Shown here: in pieces, positions 32,698 through 42,795 of the stretch
Position numbering within the stretch: position 1 is the first letter of the stretch
How the letters are laid out: each line of letters opens with the position of its first letter
NCBI RefSeq assembly: GCF_905203285.1
Contig: NZ_CAJKVK010000002.1
Location: 13,067 to 77,066, forward strand
From: an uncultured Succinatimonas sp.
GTDB taxonomy: Bacteria; Pseudomonadota; Gammaproteobacteria; Enterobacterales; Succinivibrionaceae
DNA length: 64,000 nucleotides
Reading direction: 5' to 3'
Made by a program: the position numbers and the translations under genes
The notes under the pieces: model-generated
Databases searched by the model: none
What the model was told of the DNA's origin: nothing
What the model saw: only the letters and a program-made list of their open reading frames with translations

Positions 32698-35073
32698 ATG
32701 AGATTTAATAAAAAGTGGATTGATACTTGGGTTCCCAATACCTTAAGCGCAGATGAACTTTCTGACATGATCACCATGGCAGGTCTTGAGGTTGATACCG
32801 TTTCTCCCGTTTGCGGAGAATTTGACAAAGTCGTCGTAGGTAAAGTTGTCGAGTGCTTTAACCATCCTGATTCCGATCACTTGCACGTAACCAAGGTTGA
32901 TGCGGGCACAGGTGAGCTTTTGCAGATTGTCTGCGGTGCTCCTAACTGCAGAGAAGGTCTTAAGGTCGCGGTTTCCCTGGTCGGTGCCAAGCTTCCCGGC
33001 ATTACGATTAAGGCGGCAAAGCTTCGCGGCGTTGATTCCTGCGGCATGCTTTGCTCTTATGCTGAACTTGGAATGGCCGAAGAGTCTGACGGCATTATCG
33101 AGCTTCCTGAGGATGCTCCTATCGGTATGGATGTCCATGAGTACATGCAGCTTGATGACAGCGCTATCGAAGTAGACCTTACCACCAACCGTCCTGATTG
33201 CCTCGGCATTCGCGGTCTTGCCCGCGAAGTGGGCGTATTGCTTAATACCGACGTGCATGAGCCTGATTTTAAGAACGTTCCTGCCACATGTGAGGATATT
33301 TTCCCGGTTGAGGTAGAGGCCCCTGAGGCTTGCCCGCGTTATTTGTGCAGAATCATTCACGGCGTCAACCAGAAGGCCAAAAGTCCTTTGTGGATGACCG
33401 AAAGACTGCGCCGCTGCGGCATCCGCTCCGTGTCACCCATCGTTGACGTCACCAATTACGTGATGCTTGAGCTGTGCCAGCCGCTGCATTCTTTTGATTT
33501 AAATAATTTAAATGAAAAAATTATCGTCAGAATGGCAAAAGAGGGCGAAAAGCTTACCTTGCTGTCAGGCGATGAGGTTGCGTTAAAGCCTAATACTTTG
33601 GTAATTGCCGACGCCAAGGGACCGGTTGCCCTTGCCGGAATCTTCGGCGGCTTGAATTCAGGCATCAACGATGCTACCACCGACGTTCTGCTTGAGGCTG
33701 CTTTCTTCTCTCCGGTTGCCATCAAAGGACGCGCCCGTGAGTACGGACTTAATACCGATGCTTCACATCGTTACGAGCGCGGAGTCGATCCTTTTGTGCA
33801 GCGTCTTGCCATGGAACGCGCTACCGATTTGCTGCTGCAGATTGCAGGCGGCACGGCAGGTCCTATAAACGGCGTCGAGCATGAAGATCTCTTGCCCGTT
33901 TATAATCCTATTGCCTTGCGCCGCGATCGCCTTGCCAAAGTTTTAGGCAAGCGCATTGACGATGACGAAGTCTTTAATATTTTGTCGCGTCTTGATTTAA
34001 ATCCGACCAAGACCGCCGACGGCTTTACCGCCACTTCCCCGAGCTTCCGTTTTGATATCGCGATTGAAGAGGATTTAATCGAGGAAGTTGCAAGAATTCA
34101 CGGCTACAACAATATTGAAAACAGTCTGCCGGTTTCCGATTTGTACATGACCCATGAGGCGGAGCATGTAGTTAAGGATAGAAGAATAAGGGACGTCATG
34201 ACCGATAACGGTTATCTTGAGGCCATTACTTATTCCTTTACCGATCCTAAAGTGTTAAGCGTATTTGACGATGCACATCCTTTGATGCTTACCTCTCCGA
34301 TTTCATCCGAGATGTCGGCGATGCGTACCACTTTGCTTGCAAGCCTTGCCGTGGTCGCCAAATATAATGTCAACCGTCAGCAAAAGCGCGTACGTTTGTT
34401 TGAAAACGGTTTGCGCTACATTATCGACAAGGACGCGGAGAACGGAGTCCGTCAGGAAGCAATGCTTGCCGGTATCTGCGTCGGTGATAACGATGATGAG
34501 TTGTGGAATATAAAGAGCCGTCCCGTCGATTTCTTTGACGTTAAAGGCACCGTGGAAGCCGTTTTGTCATTAACTGCCGATCCTAAGGCCTTTAAGTGGG
34601 TTCGTACTCAATGTAAGTTCCTGCACCCTGGTCAGGGCGCTGATCTTTATTTAAACGGACGTAAAGTCGGCGTAGTCGGCATGCTGCATCCTCTTGCTCA
34701 AAAAGCTTTGGGCTTTAAGCAGCCTGTCGGCGTATTTGAAATTGAAAAATCTGCGATTGTTACGCGCAAAATCCCGCTTTATGCACCGATCTCCAAGTTC
34801 CCGTCCGTACGTCGTGATTTTGCTTTCGTCTTGAATAAGGATGTTGAGGCAGTAGCCGTCGTCGATTTGATTAAGGGCATAAGCCCGATAATCAAAGAAG
34901 TACGCGTCTTTGACGTCTTTGAGGATGCATCACTTGGCGACAAGCGCAGTCTTGCTTTAGGCGTTATTTTCCAGGATCCTGACCGCACTCTTGAGGACAG
35001 TGTGGTCGAAGATCTGGCAAATAAGATTGTCGCAGGCGTCAAAAATGACTTTGACGGCGATTTGCGCGCTTAA
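32698..35073 (+). CDS. pheT: Phenylalanine-tRNA ligase beta subunit
   Basis: Protein of 791 aa, full length. Domains in order: the N-terminal EMAP/OB tRNA-binding part (VVGKVVECFNHPDSDHLHVTKVD), the B3/B4 editing domain (TTNRPDCLGIRGLAREVG; RYERGVDPFVQ), B5, the catalytic-like core and the C-terminal anticodon-binding domain (FPSVRRDFAFVLNKDVEAVAV). It edits Tyr-tRNAPhe. Unlike E. coli, ihfA does not follow; the xseB operon does. Confidence 0.96.
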   Translation: MRFNKKWIDTWVPNTLSADELSDMITMAGLEVDTVSPVCGEFDKVVVGKVVECFNHPDSDHLHVTKVDAGTGELLQIVCGAPNCREGLKVAVSLVGAKLPGITIKAAKLRGVDSCGMLCSYAELGMAEESDGIIELPEDAPIGMDVHEYMQLDDSAIEVDLTTNRPDCLGIRGLAREVGVLLNTDVHEPDFKNVPATCEDIFPVEVEAPEACPRYLCRIIHGVNQKAKSPLWMTERLRRCGIRSVSPIVDVTNYVMLELCQPLHSFDLNNLNEKIIVRMAKEGEKLTLLSGDEVALKPNTLVIADAKGPVALAGIFGGLNSGINDATTDVLLEAAFFSPVAIKGRAREYGLNTDASHRYERGVDPFVQRLAMERATDLLLQIAGGTAGPINGVEHEDLLPVYNPIALRRDRLAKVLGKRIDDDEVFNILSRLDLNPTKTADGFTATSPSFRFDIAIEEDLIEEVARIHGYNNIENSLPVSDLYMTHEAEHVVKDRRIRDVMTDNGYLEAITYSFTDPKVLSVFDDAHPLMLTSPISSEMSAMRTTLLASLAVVAKYNVNRQQKRVRLFENGLRYIIDKDAENGVRQEAMLAGICVGDNDDELWNIKSRPVDFFDVKGTVEAVLSLTADPKAFKWVRTQCKFLHPGQGADLYLNGRKVGVVGMLHPLAQKALGFKQPVGVFEIEKSAIVTRKIPLYAPISKFPSVRRDFAFVLNKDVEAVAVVDLIKGISPIIKEVRVFDVFEDASLGDKRSLALGVIFQDPDRTLEDSVVEDLANKIVAGVKNDFDGDLRA

Positions 35074-35086
35074 TGACGGAGCAATT

Positions 35087-35350
35087 ATGGCAGGGAAAAA
35101 AGATCTTAGTTTGGAAGAGCGGCTTTCGGAGCTTGAACAGCTTGTAGCCGCGCTTGAAAACGGTCAGATGTCAATTGACGATGCCATTGCCGCTTACGGC
35201 AAAGGCATGGAGCTCGTGCTTTCCTGCCGTAAAAGTCTTGATGAAATGACGCAGAAAGTCACACTTGCAAGACTTAAAGTACAAAAACAGCTTGAAGAAG
35301 CGGAACAAAGCAAAGCGGACGCAGCGGATTCAGACGACGTCCCTTTTTAG
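35087..35350 (+). CDS. xseB: Exodeoxyribonuclease VII small subunit
   Basis: Protein of 87 aa. LSLEERLSELEQLVAALENGQMSIDDAIAAYGKGMEL is the canonical three-helix small subunit that coats XseA. The ATG at 35087 has GGAG 6 nt before it and begins only 13 nt after pheT. The frame is open further upstream inside pheT, but no start there has support. It leads the xseB-ispA-dxs order known from enterics. A tail rich in Asp/Ala follows the domain. Confidence 0.93.
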   Translation: MAGKKDLSLEERLSELEQLVAALENGQMSIDDAIAAYGKGMELVLSCRKSLDEMTQKVTLARLKVQKQLEEAEQSKADAADSDDVPF

Positions 35351-35358
35351 GAGGAAGC

Positions 35359-36243
35359 GTGGAGTTAAATGAATTTGCCCTATGGGTTAAAAATAGGGTT
35401 AACTCTTTTATGCAGTCGCGTCTTGATGCTTTTGACGGATGTGCTCCGTCATTGAAGGAAGCAATGAGCTACGGTCTTATATTAGGCGGTAAGAGATCGC
35501 GCCCGCTGCTTGTTTATGCAACCGGAAAGGCATTGGGCGCAAGCGATGCGGTACTTGATTATGCCGCGGCCGCGGTCGAATGCATTCACGCTTATTCCCT
35601 TATTCATGACGACATGCCTGAAATGGACGATGATGAGCTGCGCCGCGGCCATCCAACGGTTCATAAGAAGTTCGGGCAGGCTACCGCTTTACTTGCAGGC
35701 GACGCGCTGCAGACTTTAGGCTTTGAATTTGCCAGTGATAAAAAATCAGGTCTTAGCGGAGAGCTTAGAGGAGATCTGTGTGCGGTTTTAGCCAAAGGCG
35801 CGGGATTTTCCGGCATGTGCGGCGGACAGGCCATGGATCTGGATGCCGAGGGCAAGCATATTCCGCTTGAGAGATTAAAAGTTCTGCACTCCAAAAAGAC
35901 CGGGGCGCTGATTCGCGCGGCAGTCGCCATGGGTGCCGTTTGCGCCGATGCCGATGAAAAAACTAAAGTCGTTTTGGATGAATATGCCGCTTTAACCGGT
36001 CTTGCCTTTCAGGTTTGGGACGACGTGCTTGACGTAATCGGTGATACCGCGGTTATCGGCAAGCCGGTCGGCAGTGACGAAGGTCTTGATAAGAGCACTT
36101 ATCCTGCCCTTATGGGACTTGAAGAGGCAAAACTCTATGCGCGGCAGACCGCACAGAAAGCACAAGATAAATTAAGTATACTAAGCTGCGATACCACATT
36201 TTTAAAAGCTTTTGCAGAATTTACCGTAAGTCGCGATCACTGA
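35359..36243 (+). CDS. ispA: Farnesyl diphosphate synthase
   Basis: Protein of 294 aa that condenses IPP with DMAPP and GPP to FPP. Both aspartate-rich motifs are present: DDMPEMDDDELRRGHPT (first) and VWDDVLDVIGD (second). GKRSRPLL carries the pyrophosphate-binding Lys/Arg. It starts with GTG, backed by a GGAGGA ribosome site, 8 nt after xseB. dxs follows 3 nt later, so the isoprenoid genes are tightly coupled. Confidence 0.94.
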   Translation: MELNEFALWVKNRVNSFMQSRLDAFDGCAPSLKEAMSYGLILGGKRSRPLLVYATGKALGASDAVLDYAAAAVECIHAYSLIHDDMPEMDDDELRRGHPTVHKKFGQATALLAGDALQTLGFEFASDKKSGLSGELRGDLCAVLAKGAGFSGMCGGQAMDLDAEGKHIPLERLKVLHSKKTGALIRAAVAMGAVCADADEKTKVVLDEYAALTGLAFQVWDDVLDVIGDTAVIGKPVGSDEGLDKSTYPALMGLEEAKLYARQTAQKAQDKLSILSCDTTFLKAFAEFTVSRDH

Positions 36244-36246
36244 TAA

Positions 36247-38127
36247 ATGGAAGAAAAGGATTTAATGCCGCTTTTGGATAAAATTCATGATGCGGCCGAT
36301 GTCAGAAAACTAAGTCGCTCTCAGCTTCCCGAGCTTTGCCGGGAGGTGAGGCAAACCTTAATTGATACCGTAAGTAAAACCGCAGGTCATTTAGCGTCGG
36401 GACTCGGCGTTGTCGAGCTCACCGTGGCGCTGCATTATGTGTTTGATACTCCTGATGATTTTTTGATTTGGGATGTTGGTCATCAGGCATATCCGCATAA
36501 AATTTTAACCGGACATCGTAAAGAACTTGCCACCATCAGGCAAAAAGGCGGATTGCACGCGTTTATCTGGCGCGGAGAGACCCCTTATGACGTTTTATCC
36601 ACGGGACACGCGTCAACGTCCATAGGATCTGCCTTAGGCATAGCCGTGGCGCAGCATAAACTTAAAAGTAAGCGCCATGTGGTCGCGGTAATAGGCGACG
36701 GTGCGCTGTCAGGCGGTATGGCGTTTGAAGCGTTGAATCATGCCGGAGCCTTTATCGATAAGGGCGTAAATCTTCTTGTCATCTTAAATGATAACGAGAT
36801 GAGCATTTCAGAAAATGTCGGCGGACTTGCCCAAGGATTGTCGCGGGTATTGTCCAATCCTCATTACGCCAAGCTTGTCGAGGGCGGAAAAAAGGTTTTG
36901 GAAAAATTGCCGGCGATAAGGCGTTTTGCTTTAAGGGCGCAAGAGCATGTCAAAGGCATGATCATGCCCGGTACCTTGTTTGAGGAATTCGGCTTTAATT
37001 ATATAGGACCCGTGGACGGCCATGATGTCAGAGGTTTGGTGCAGATCCTGCAGAACGTCAAGGAAATAGGCGGTTTGCAGTTCCTGCATGTCGTTACCTG
37101 CAAAGGAAAAGGCTATCCTCCTGCTGAAAAAGATCCGATTTGCTATCACGGAGTCCCGCGCTTTGACCCCGCTGAAGGCGTTCATCCGACTCCTTTTCCT
37201 TCCGATCGCTCTTTTTCCGCGGTTTTCGGCCGCTGGATGTGCGATAAGGCGGCACAAAACGACAAGTTGGTCGGCATTACTCCCGCCATGCGTATCGGAT
37301 CGGCGCTTGATGAGTTTGCCAAAAGATACCCAGAGCGCTTTTTTGACGTGGCTATTGCCGAAGAACATTCTCTTGTTTTTGCCTCGGGACTTGCCGCAGG
37401 AGGAATGCGCCCTGTGGTCGCGATTTACTCAACATTCCTGCAGCGCGCTTATGACAGCGTGTTCCATGATTTGGCTTTGCAGGATCTGCCGATTATGCTC
37501 GCCATTGACAGAGCGGGCGTAGTAGGTCCTGACGGTCCTACTCATCACGGTGCTTTTGATATCGCGGCGTTAAAGGCAATTCCCAATCTTATTATCATGG
37601 CGCCGTCATCGCGTGATGAACTTTATAAGATGCTAAACACCGGATTTAAGCTCGGCAAGCCCTGTGCGGTGCGTTATCCGCGTACTGAAGGCGCCGGCGA
37701 TCTTGACGGTATAACGCTTGATGATACCGTAGAGCTTGGCAAGGGCAGAATCTTATGTGAAGGTGCTAAAACCGTATTGCTGTGCTTTGGCGCTTTCTCG
37801 CAGGATTATCTTGAATACGCTAAAACCAAAGGCTATACCCTTGTTGACATGCGTTTTATAAAGCCTTGGGATGAGGCTTTGGTTAAAGAGCTGATGAAAA
37901 CTCATGAGCGCATCGTTACTGTTGAGGACGGTGTGGTAAAGGGCGGCATCGGTGAGGAGATTGCCTCTTTCGTGCAGCGTGAGCGCTGCGACAGGCAGAT
38001 TAAAGTTTTAAATTTGGGACTTCCTGATCGCTATATCATGGAAGGAACCCGTAAAGAAATCATGCATGATCTGAAGCTTGACGTTTCAGGTCTTGATGAA
38101 ACTTTGGCAGCTTTTCTTAAGGAGTAA
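36247..38127 (+). CDS. dxs: 1-deoxy-D-xylulose-5-phosphate synthase
   Basis: Protein of 626 aa, first enzyme of the MEP pathway. The thiamine-diphosphate site is VIGDGALSGGMAFEALNHAG...VILNDNEMSISEN, and the transketolase-like histidine is in DVGHQAYPHKILTG. The pyrimidine-domain glutamate is in DVAIAEEHSLVFASGLA. The C-terminal domain is complete. Together with ispA it supplies precursors for quinones and undecaprenyl carriers. It starts 3 nt after ispA. Confidence 0.95.
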   Translation: MEEKDLMPLLDKIHDAADVRKLSRSQLPELCREVRQTLIDTVSKTAGHLASGLGVVELTVALHYVFDTPDDFLIWDVGHQAYPHKILTGHRKELATIRQKGGLHAFIWRGETPYDVLSTGHASTSIGSALGIAVAQHKLKSKRHVVAVIGDGALSGGMAFEALNHAGAFIDKGVNLLVILNDNEMSISENVGGLAQGLSRVLSNPHYAKLVEGGKKVLEKLPAIRRFALRAQEHVKGMIMPGTLFEEFGFNYIGPVDGHDVRGLVQILQNVKEIGGLQFLHVVTCKGKGYPPAEKDPICYHGVPRFDPAEGVHPTPFPSDRSFSAVFGRWMCDKAAQNDKLVGITPAMRIGSALDEFAKRYPERFFDVAIAEEHSLVFASGLAAGGMRPVVAIYSTFLQRAYDSVFHDLALQDLPIMLAIDRAGVVGPDGPTHHGAFDIAALKAIPNLIIMAPSSRDELYKMLNTGFKLGKPCAVRYPRTEGAGDLDGITLDDTVELGKGRILCEGAKTVLLCFGAFSQDYLEYAKTKGYTLVDMRFIKPWDEALVKELMKTHERIVTVEDGVVKGGIGEEIASFVQRERCDRQIKVLNLGLPDRYIMEGTRKEIMHDLKLDVSGLDETLAAFLKE

Positions 38128-38133
38128 GTAAAT

Positions 38134-38622
38134 ATGCCGTCATTTGACATTGTTTCGGAAATTAAAAAAGATGAACTGCAAAACGCCGTGGATAATGCCA
38201 ATCGTGAACTGCAAAGCCGCTATGATTTTCGCGGCGTTGAGGCGGCATTTACTTTAAACAAGCAGGAGCTTACGGTTAAGGTCGAGGCTGACGAAGAATT
38301 TCAGGTGCAGCAGATGGATGACATTTTGCGCGGCAAGCTCGTTAAGCGCAATATCGAAGCTACGGCAGCTGAATTCGGGGAAATTACCCGTTCTGGCAAA
38401 AAATCGATTCAGACCGTGAAATTTAAAGAAGGCATTGATAAAGATCTGGGCAAAAAGATTATCAAGCTTATAAAAGATTCCAAAATTAAAGTTGACGCGA
38501 AAATCAATGACGATACCGTAAGAGTAAGCGGTAAAAAGCGCGACGATTTGCAGGCGGTTATTGCGTTAGTGCGCGGGGCCGAACTTTCCCAGCCGCTGCA
38601 GTACAACAATTTCCGCGACTGA
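38134..38622 (+). CDS. yajQ: YajQ family nucleotide-binding protein
   Basis: Protein of 162 aa, full length. MPSFDIVSEIKKDELQNAVDNANRELQSRYDFRGVEA and the end VRVSGKKRDDLQAVIALVR.. PLQYNNFRD are invariant in the family. YajQ proteins have two RRM-like folds and bind nucleic acids; a Xanthomonas member binds cyclic di-GMP. The cellular role is unclear. It follows dxs by 6 nt. Confidence 0.94.
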   Translation: MPSFDIVSEIKKDELQNAVDNANRELQSRYDFRGVEAAFTLNKQELTVKVEADEEFQVQQMDDILRGKLVKRNIEATAAEFGEITRSGKKSIQTVKFKEGIDKDLGKKIIKLIKDSKIKVDAKINDDTVRVSGKKRDDLQAVIALVRGAELSQPLQYNNFRD

Positions 38623-38623
38623 T

Positions 38624-39907
38624 ATGGTCTCACAAGAAGCGGCAGGTAAAGAAAACAAGCCGACGCTTGCCGCGCAAATCTTTTCCAAAAACATGGGCAT
38701 TTGTCTTATAACCGGATTTTCATCCGGTTTGCCGCTTTTTGTCCTGTTGAATCTGATGTCGGCCTGGCTGCGCAAAGAAGGAATTGATCTGAAAATCATC
38801 GGGATCATGTCGCTTATCATGATCCCTTATACCTGGAAATTTTTGTGGGCGCCTTTTTTAGATCGTTTTACTCTGTTTAATTTAGGCAGAAGGCGCGGCT
38901 GGATGCTTGTTACGCAGCTTGCTCTTATCGTGTTAATCAGCTCATTAGGCTTTTTAAAGCCGCAGCACTCGATGGCTTTGGTATCTTTTTTTGCGCTTTT
39001 GGTCGCTTTTGCTTCGGCAAGTCAGGATATAGTCATTGACGCATATCGGCGCGAAATCTTGCCTGATAACGAGCTTGGCCTTGGCAACTCGCTTTTTGTT
39101 AACGCCTATCGCATTTCAAGTTTAGTCCCGGGCGGTTTGTCGCTGATTTTAGCCGATATCCTGCCCTGGCACGCGGTTTTTACCATAACAGGCTGCGCTT
39201 TGCTGCCGGGCTTTATTCTAAGCGTCTTTTTAAAAGAGCCTAAGGTTGCACATACGCCGCGCACTTTAAAGCAGGCCGTGGTCGAGCCTTTTTCCGAGTT
39301 TTTAAAAAGGCGCGGTGTTTTTGCCGCTCTTTTAACCGTAGCCTTTGTCTTTTTATATAAAATCGGCGATTCGATGGCAACGGCGCTTGCCACGCCGTTT
39401 TATATGGATATGGGATTTAATCTCACGACAATCGGCATCGTCGCCAAGAACGCAGGCTTATGGTCAATGGTGGCAGGCGGACTGCTGGGCGGCGTCATCA
39501 TGCTTAAAATCGGCATCAACAAGGCGCTGTGGCTTTTCGGTATTGCGCAGATGGTGACGATTTTAGGTTTCGTGTGGCTTGCGCACGCAGGCGGCGAAGG
39601 CAAAGCCGGAGTGTGGCTTTTAGCCCTGGTGATCGGTGCTGAAGCCTTAGGTACGGGACTTGGTACCGCGGCTTTCGTGTCCTTTATCGCGCGTGAAACC
39701 AATCCAGCTTATACTGCAACGCAATTTGCGCTTTTAACTTCCTTTTCTGCGGTTCCTCGTACTTTCTGCAATGCCGCGACGGGATTTTTGGTCGAGGGGC
39801 TTGGCTGGGAAAATTTCTTTATTTTATGTACGCTGCTTGCCATCCCCGGAATGCTTCTTTTATTTAAGGTCGCGCCGTGGAACGGTAAAGGGTCGGTCTT
39901 TGAGTAG
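38624..39907 (+). CDS. ampG: AmpG-like muropeptide permease (MFS)
   Basis: Protein of 427 aa with about 12 membrane helices. ITGFSSGLPLFVLLNLMSAWLRKEGIDLKIIG is the AmpG signature, followed by PYTWKFLWAPFLDR and SQDIVIDAYRRE. AmpG imports anhydro-muropeptides for cell-wall recycling. At 427 aa it lacks the extra C-terminal helices of E. coli AmpG (491). It starts 1 nt after the yajQ stop, at the end of the xseB-ispA-dxs-yajQ transcript. The 284 nt to nqrA hold no gene. Confidence 0.85.
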   Translation: MVSQEAAGKENKPTLAAQIFSKNMGICLITGFSSGLPLFVLLNLMSAWLRKEGIDLKIIGIMSLIMIPYTWKFLWAPFLDRFTLFNLGRRRGWMLVTQLALIVLISSLGFLKPQHSMALVSFFALLVAFASASQDIVIDAYRREILPDNELGLGNSLFVNAYRISSLVPGGLSLILADILPWHAVFTITGCALLPGFILSVFLKEPKVAHTPRTLKQAVVEPFSEFLKRRGVFAALLTVAFVFLYKIGDSMATALATPFYMDMGFNLTTIGIVAKNAGLWSMVAGGLLGGVIMLKIGINKALWLFGIAQMVTILGFVWLAHAGGEGKAGVWLLALVIGAEALGTGLGTAAFVSFIARETNPAYTATQFALLTSFSAVPRTFCNAATGFLVEGLGWENFFILCTLLAIPGMLLLFKVAPWNGKGSVFE

Positions 39908-40191
39908 GGCGCGTTTTTCCATTCTTTAAACATGCAAAATGATGAATTTGCATCAGTCAAGACGCTTTTTAAAAATTTTTAATAGATAGAACAAATTTTT
40001 TGCAAAATGTTGACGCAGTACAAAAGCGCGTAATTTTCGTAAATTACTTTTTCATATTTATGATAAAATTTATCCGATTAAGTCTGCTTATTTGAGTTTG
40101 GCTTTTATTACCAATAAAAATACCGCTCAATTTAAGAGGATTTGCAGTGGAGTAGTTGTTTTCTCCCAGAAGTTTAGGATTGGAACCGCCT

Positions 40192-41544
40192 ATGATTAAC
40201 ATCAAAAAAGGATTGGACCTGCCGATCGGCGGCCAGCCTCTGCAATCTATAGGAGAGTCTCCAGCGGTAACTCACGTCGGTATCTTAGGCGTGTGTGATC
40301 ATCCCGGCTTGAGACCTTCCATGGCGATTGAAACAGGCGACGTCGTCAAAAAAGGACAGGTTCTTTTCGAGGATAAGAAAAATCCCGGAGCACGTTTTAC
40401 CGCTCCGGTTGCGGGAAAGGTTGTAGCCGTAAATCGCGGTGAGAGACGTGTCCTGCAGTCAGTTGTAATTGAAATTGATCCGAACGGCAAGAGCGTTGAG
40501 TTTAAGAAGACCCCGGCCGACAAATTAATGGATCTGACTTCAAAAGAAGTCATTGATGAGCTCGTCGAGTCCGGCATGTGGACAGCTTTCCGTGCCCGTC
40601 CGTTTGACAAGATCCCTGCCGTCAATACTTTACCGCACTCATTATTCGTCACGGCAATGGACACTAATCCGCTTGCCGCCGATCCGAAAGTGGTAATTAG
40701 CGCCGATCCCGAAGCTTTCCTCAATGGCCTTAAGGTGTTAAGCCGTTTAGGCGATTTCAAGGTATACGTCTGCAAAGCCGAAGGTTCTTTACCTTCCTGC
40801 ACCGCAAATAACGTAAGCGAAGAAGTTTTCACCGGTCCGCATCCTGCAGGTTTGCCGGGAACTCACATTCATTTCCTTGATCCTGTTTCCGATACCAAGA
40901 CCGTTTGGCACATCGGCTATCAGGATGTAATCGCAATCGGTCATTTGTTTACCGAAGGTCAGTACTACGGTAAGCGCGTCATTTCCGTTGCAGGTCCCTG
41001 CGCCAATAACCCGCGTCTGGTATCTACCTACCAGGGTGCTTCAGTAAGCGAGCTGACCGCAGGCGAAATCGCCAACGCCCCTCACGGCGTCCGCGTTATC
41101 GCAGGCAGCGTACTGTGGGGCAATAAGGCAGTAGGTCCGTTTGCATATTTAGGCCGTTATCATCTTCAGGTTTCCCTTATCGAAGAGGGCACCATGAATG
41201 AGTTCCTCGGCTGGATGGGTCCGGGCTTTAACCGTCATTCTGTATCCCGTGCATTCGCTTCGGCTTTCTTCAAACCGGCCGCTTATACCTTCAATACCGC
41301 TTTAAACGGCGGTCCGCGCCCGATGGTTCCTATCGGACAGTACGAGAAGGTATTCCCGTTTGATATGGAACCTACCATGCTGCTGCGTGCCATTGAAATC
41401 AACGACGTTGATCAGGCAAAGCTCCTTGGCTTGTTAGAGCTTGCCGAAGAAGACTTGGCTTTGTGCACTTACGCATGTCCTGGCAAGACCGATTACGGTC
41501 CTTTGCTCCGCAGAAGCTTGACTAAGATCGAGCTGGAGGGTTAA
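40192..41544 (+). CDS. nqrA: Na+-translocating NADH:quinone reductase subunit A
   Basis: Protein of 450 aa, the cytoplasmic subunit linked to quinone binding. The start MINIKKGLDLPIGGQPLQSIG is typical, and the ATG at 40192 is chosen over in-frame upstream codons for that reason. KPGDVVKKGQ-like biotinyl-lipoyl-type folds are seen in ETGDVVKKGQVLFEDKKNPG. It heads the six-gene nqr operon. Upstream, TTGACG (40010-40015) with TAATTT 15 nt downstream is a weak promoter candidate. Confidence 0.94.
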   Translation: MINIKKGLDLPIGGQPLQSIGESPAVTHVGILGVCDHPGLRPSMAIETGDVVKKGQVLFEDKKNPGARFTAPVAGKVVAVNRGERRVLQSVVIEIDPNGKSVEFKKTPADKLMDLTSKEVIDELVESGMWTAFRARPFDKIPAVNTLPHSLFVTAMDTNPLAADPKVVISADPEAFLNGLKVLSRLGDFKVYVCKAEGSLPSCTANNVSEEVFTGPHPAGLPGTHIHFLDPVSDTKTVWHIGYQDVIAIGHLFTEGQYYGKRVISVAGPCANNPRLVSTYQGASVSELTAGEIANAPHGVRVIAGSVLWGNKAVGPFAYLGRYHLQVSLIEEGTMNEFLGWMGPGFNRHSVSRAFASAFFKPAAYTFNTALNGGPRPMVPIGQYEKVFPFDMEPTMLLRAIEINDVDQAKLLGLLELAEEDLALCTYACPGKTDYGPLLRRSLTKIELEG

Positions 41545-41547
41545 GCC

Positions 41548-42795
41548 GTGTTGTTAGAGATAATGAAAAAATTTGCGCCTATGTTTGAGAAGGGCGGCGT
41601 CCTTGAGAAGCTGTATCCTCTCTACGAAGGCACTTTTACCTTCTTATTCACCCCGGGCAAGGTAACCACCGGTTCAACTCATGTCCGCGACTTCGTTGAT
41701 TTGAAGCGCATCATGATCATCGTATGGTTTGCCGTTCTCCCGGCCATGTTATGGGGCTGGTATAACGTAGGCAACCAGACCATCGGCGCTATCGCTTCAT
41801 TGCCTAATGCCGCCGATATCGCATCCGCTTCCTACAAGCTCTTTAGCTATGACTATCACTATGCTTTAGTGCAGATGTTAGGCGGATCGCTCGGTGCTGA
41901 TGCCGGCTTCTACAGCAAGATGTTAATCGGCGCAGTCCACTTCCTTCCTATTTACATCGTCGTCTTTGCCGTCGGCGGTTTCTGGGAAGTTCTGTTCTGC
42001 ATCGTCCGTAAGCATGAAGTTAACGAAGGCTTCTTCGTAACCTCTATCTTGTTTGCCCTCATCGTTCCTCCGTCAATTCCTTTATGGCAGGCAGCCTTAG
42101 GTATTTCCTTCGGCGTCGTTATCGCTAAAGAATTGTTCGGCGGTACCGGCCGCAACTTCATGAACCCTGCTTTGGCAGGTCGTGCCTTCTTGTTCTTTGC
42201 ATATCCTGCAAGCATTTCAGGTACCAACTGCTGGGTTCCGGTTGACGGCTTCTCGGGTGCAACTCCTCTTGCCCAGTGGCAGGAAGGCGGCGTTGACGCT
42301 TTAGTCAACTTCGCCGGTGAGAAGATCACCTGGATGGACGCATTCTTAGGTAACATCCCCGGCTGTATCGGTGAAGGTTCAACCTTAATGATTTTGGTAG
42401 GCGCCGTAATCATCCTGGTTACCGGCATCGCATCCGCCCGCATCATGCTCGGCGTTTTGATCGGTGCTTTCCTGTGCTCTACCATGTTTAACGCCATCGG
42501 CTCCGACACCAACCCGATGTTCTCCATGAACTTCATGTGGCATCTCGTTTTGGGCGGCTTTGCCTTCGGCTTGGTCTTCATGGCTACCGATCCTGTCTCA
42601 AGCTCCTTTACCAACAGCGGCAAATGGGCTTTCGGTATTCTGATCGGCGTGATGGTAATTTTGATTCGTGTCGTTAACCCGGCATATCCGGAAGGCATGA
42701 TGCTCGCCATCTTGTTCGCCAACTGCTGCGCACCGATGTTCGACTACTTAGCAACTCTGCGCAATATTAAGAAGAGGAGAGTTAGCCGTGCTTAA
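41548..42795 (+). CDS. nqrB: Na+-NQR subunit B
   Basis: Protein of 415 aa, a multi-helix membrane subunit carrying riboflavin and covalent FMN. The flavinylation motif is [12 protein letters not shown] with T239 as the FMN attachment site. GTNCWVP and [20 protein letters not shown] are family hallmarks. It starts with GTG 3 nt after nqrA. NqrB forms part of the Na+ channel together with NqrD and NqrE. Confidence 0.95.
   Translation: MLLEIMKKFAPMFEKGGVLEKLYPLYEGTFTFLFTPGKVTTGSTHVRDFVDLKRIMIIVWFAVLPAMLWGWYNVGNQTIGAIASLPNAADIASASYKLFSYDYHYALVQMLGGSLGADAGFYSKMLIGAVHFLPIYIVVFAVGGFWEVLFCIVRKHEVNEGFFVTSILFALIVPPSIPLWQAALGISFGVVIAKELFGGTGRNFMNPALAGRAFLFFAYPASISGTNCWVPVDGFSGATPLAQWQEGGVDALVNFAGEKITWMDAFLGNIPGCIGEGSTLMILVGAVIILVTGIASARIMLGVLIGAFLCSTMFNAIGSDTNPMFSMNFMWHLVLGGFAFGLVFMATDPVSSSFTNSGKWAFGILIGVMVILIRVVNPAYPEGMMLAILFANCCAPMFDYLATLRNIKKRRVSRA

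Noticed and set aside
40010..40037. TTGACG with TAATTT as the nqr promoter
   Set aside because: The spacer is only 15 nt and the -10 is poor, so it is mentioned with nqrA but not listed as a feature.
41952..42722. 256-codon minus-strand frame inside nqrB
   Set aside because: Antisense shadow of a real gene with strong codon bias. The product is Pro/Lys-rich with no domain, and nqrB is certain.
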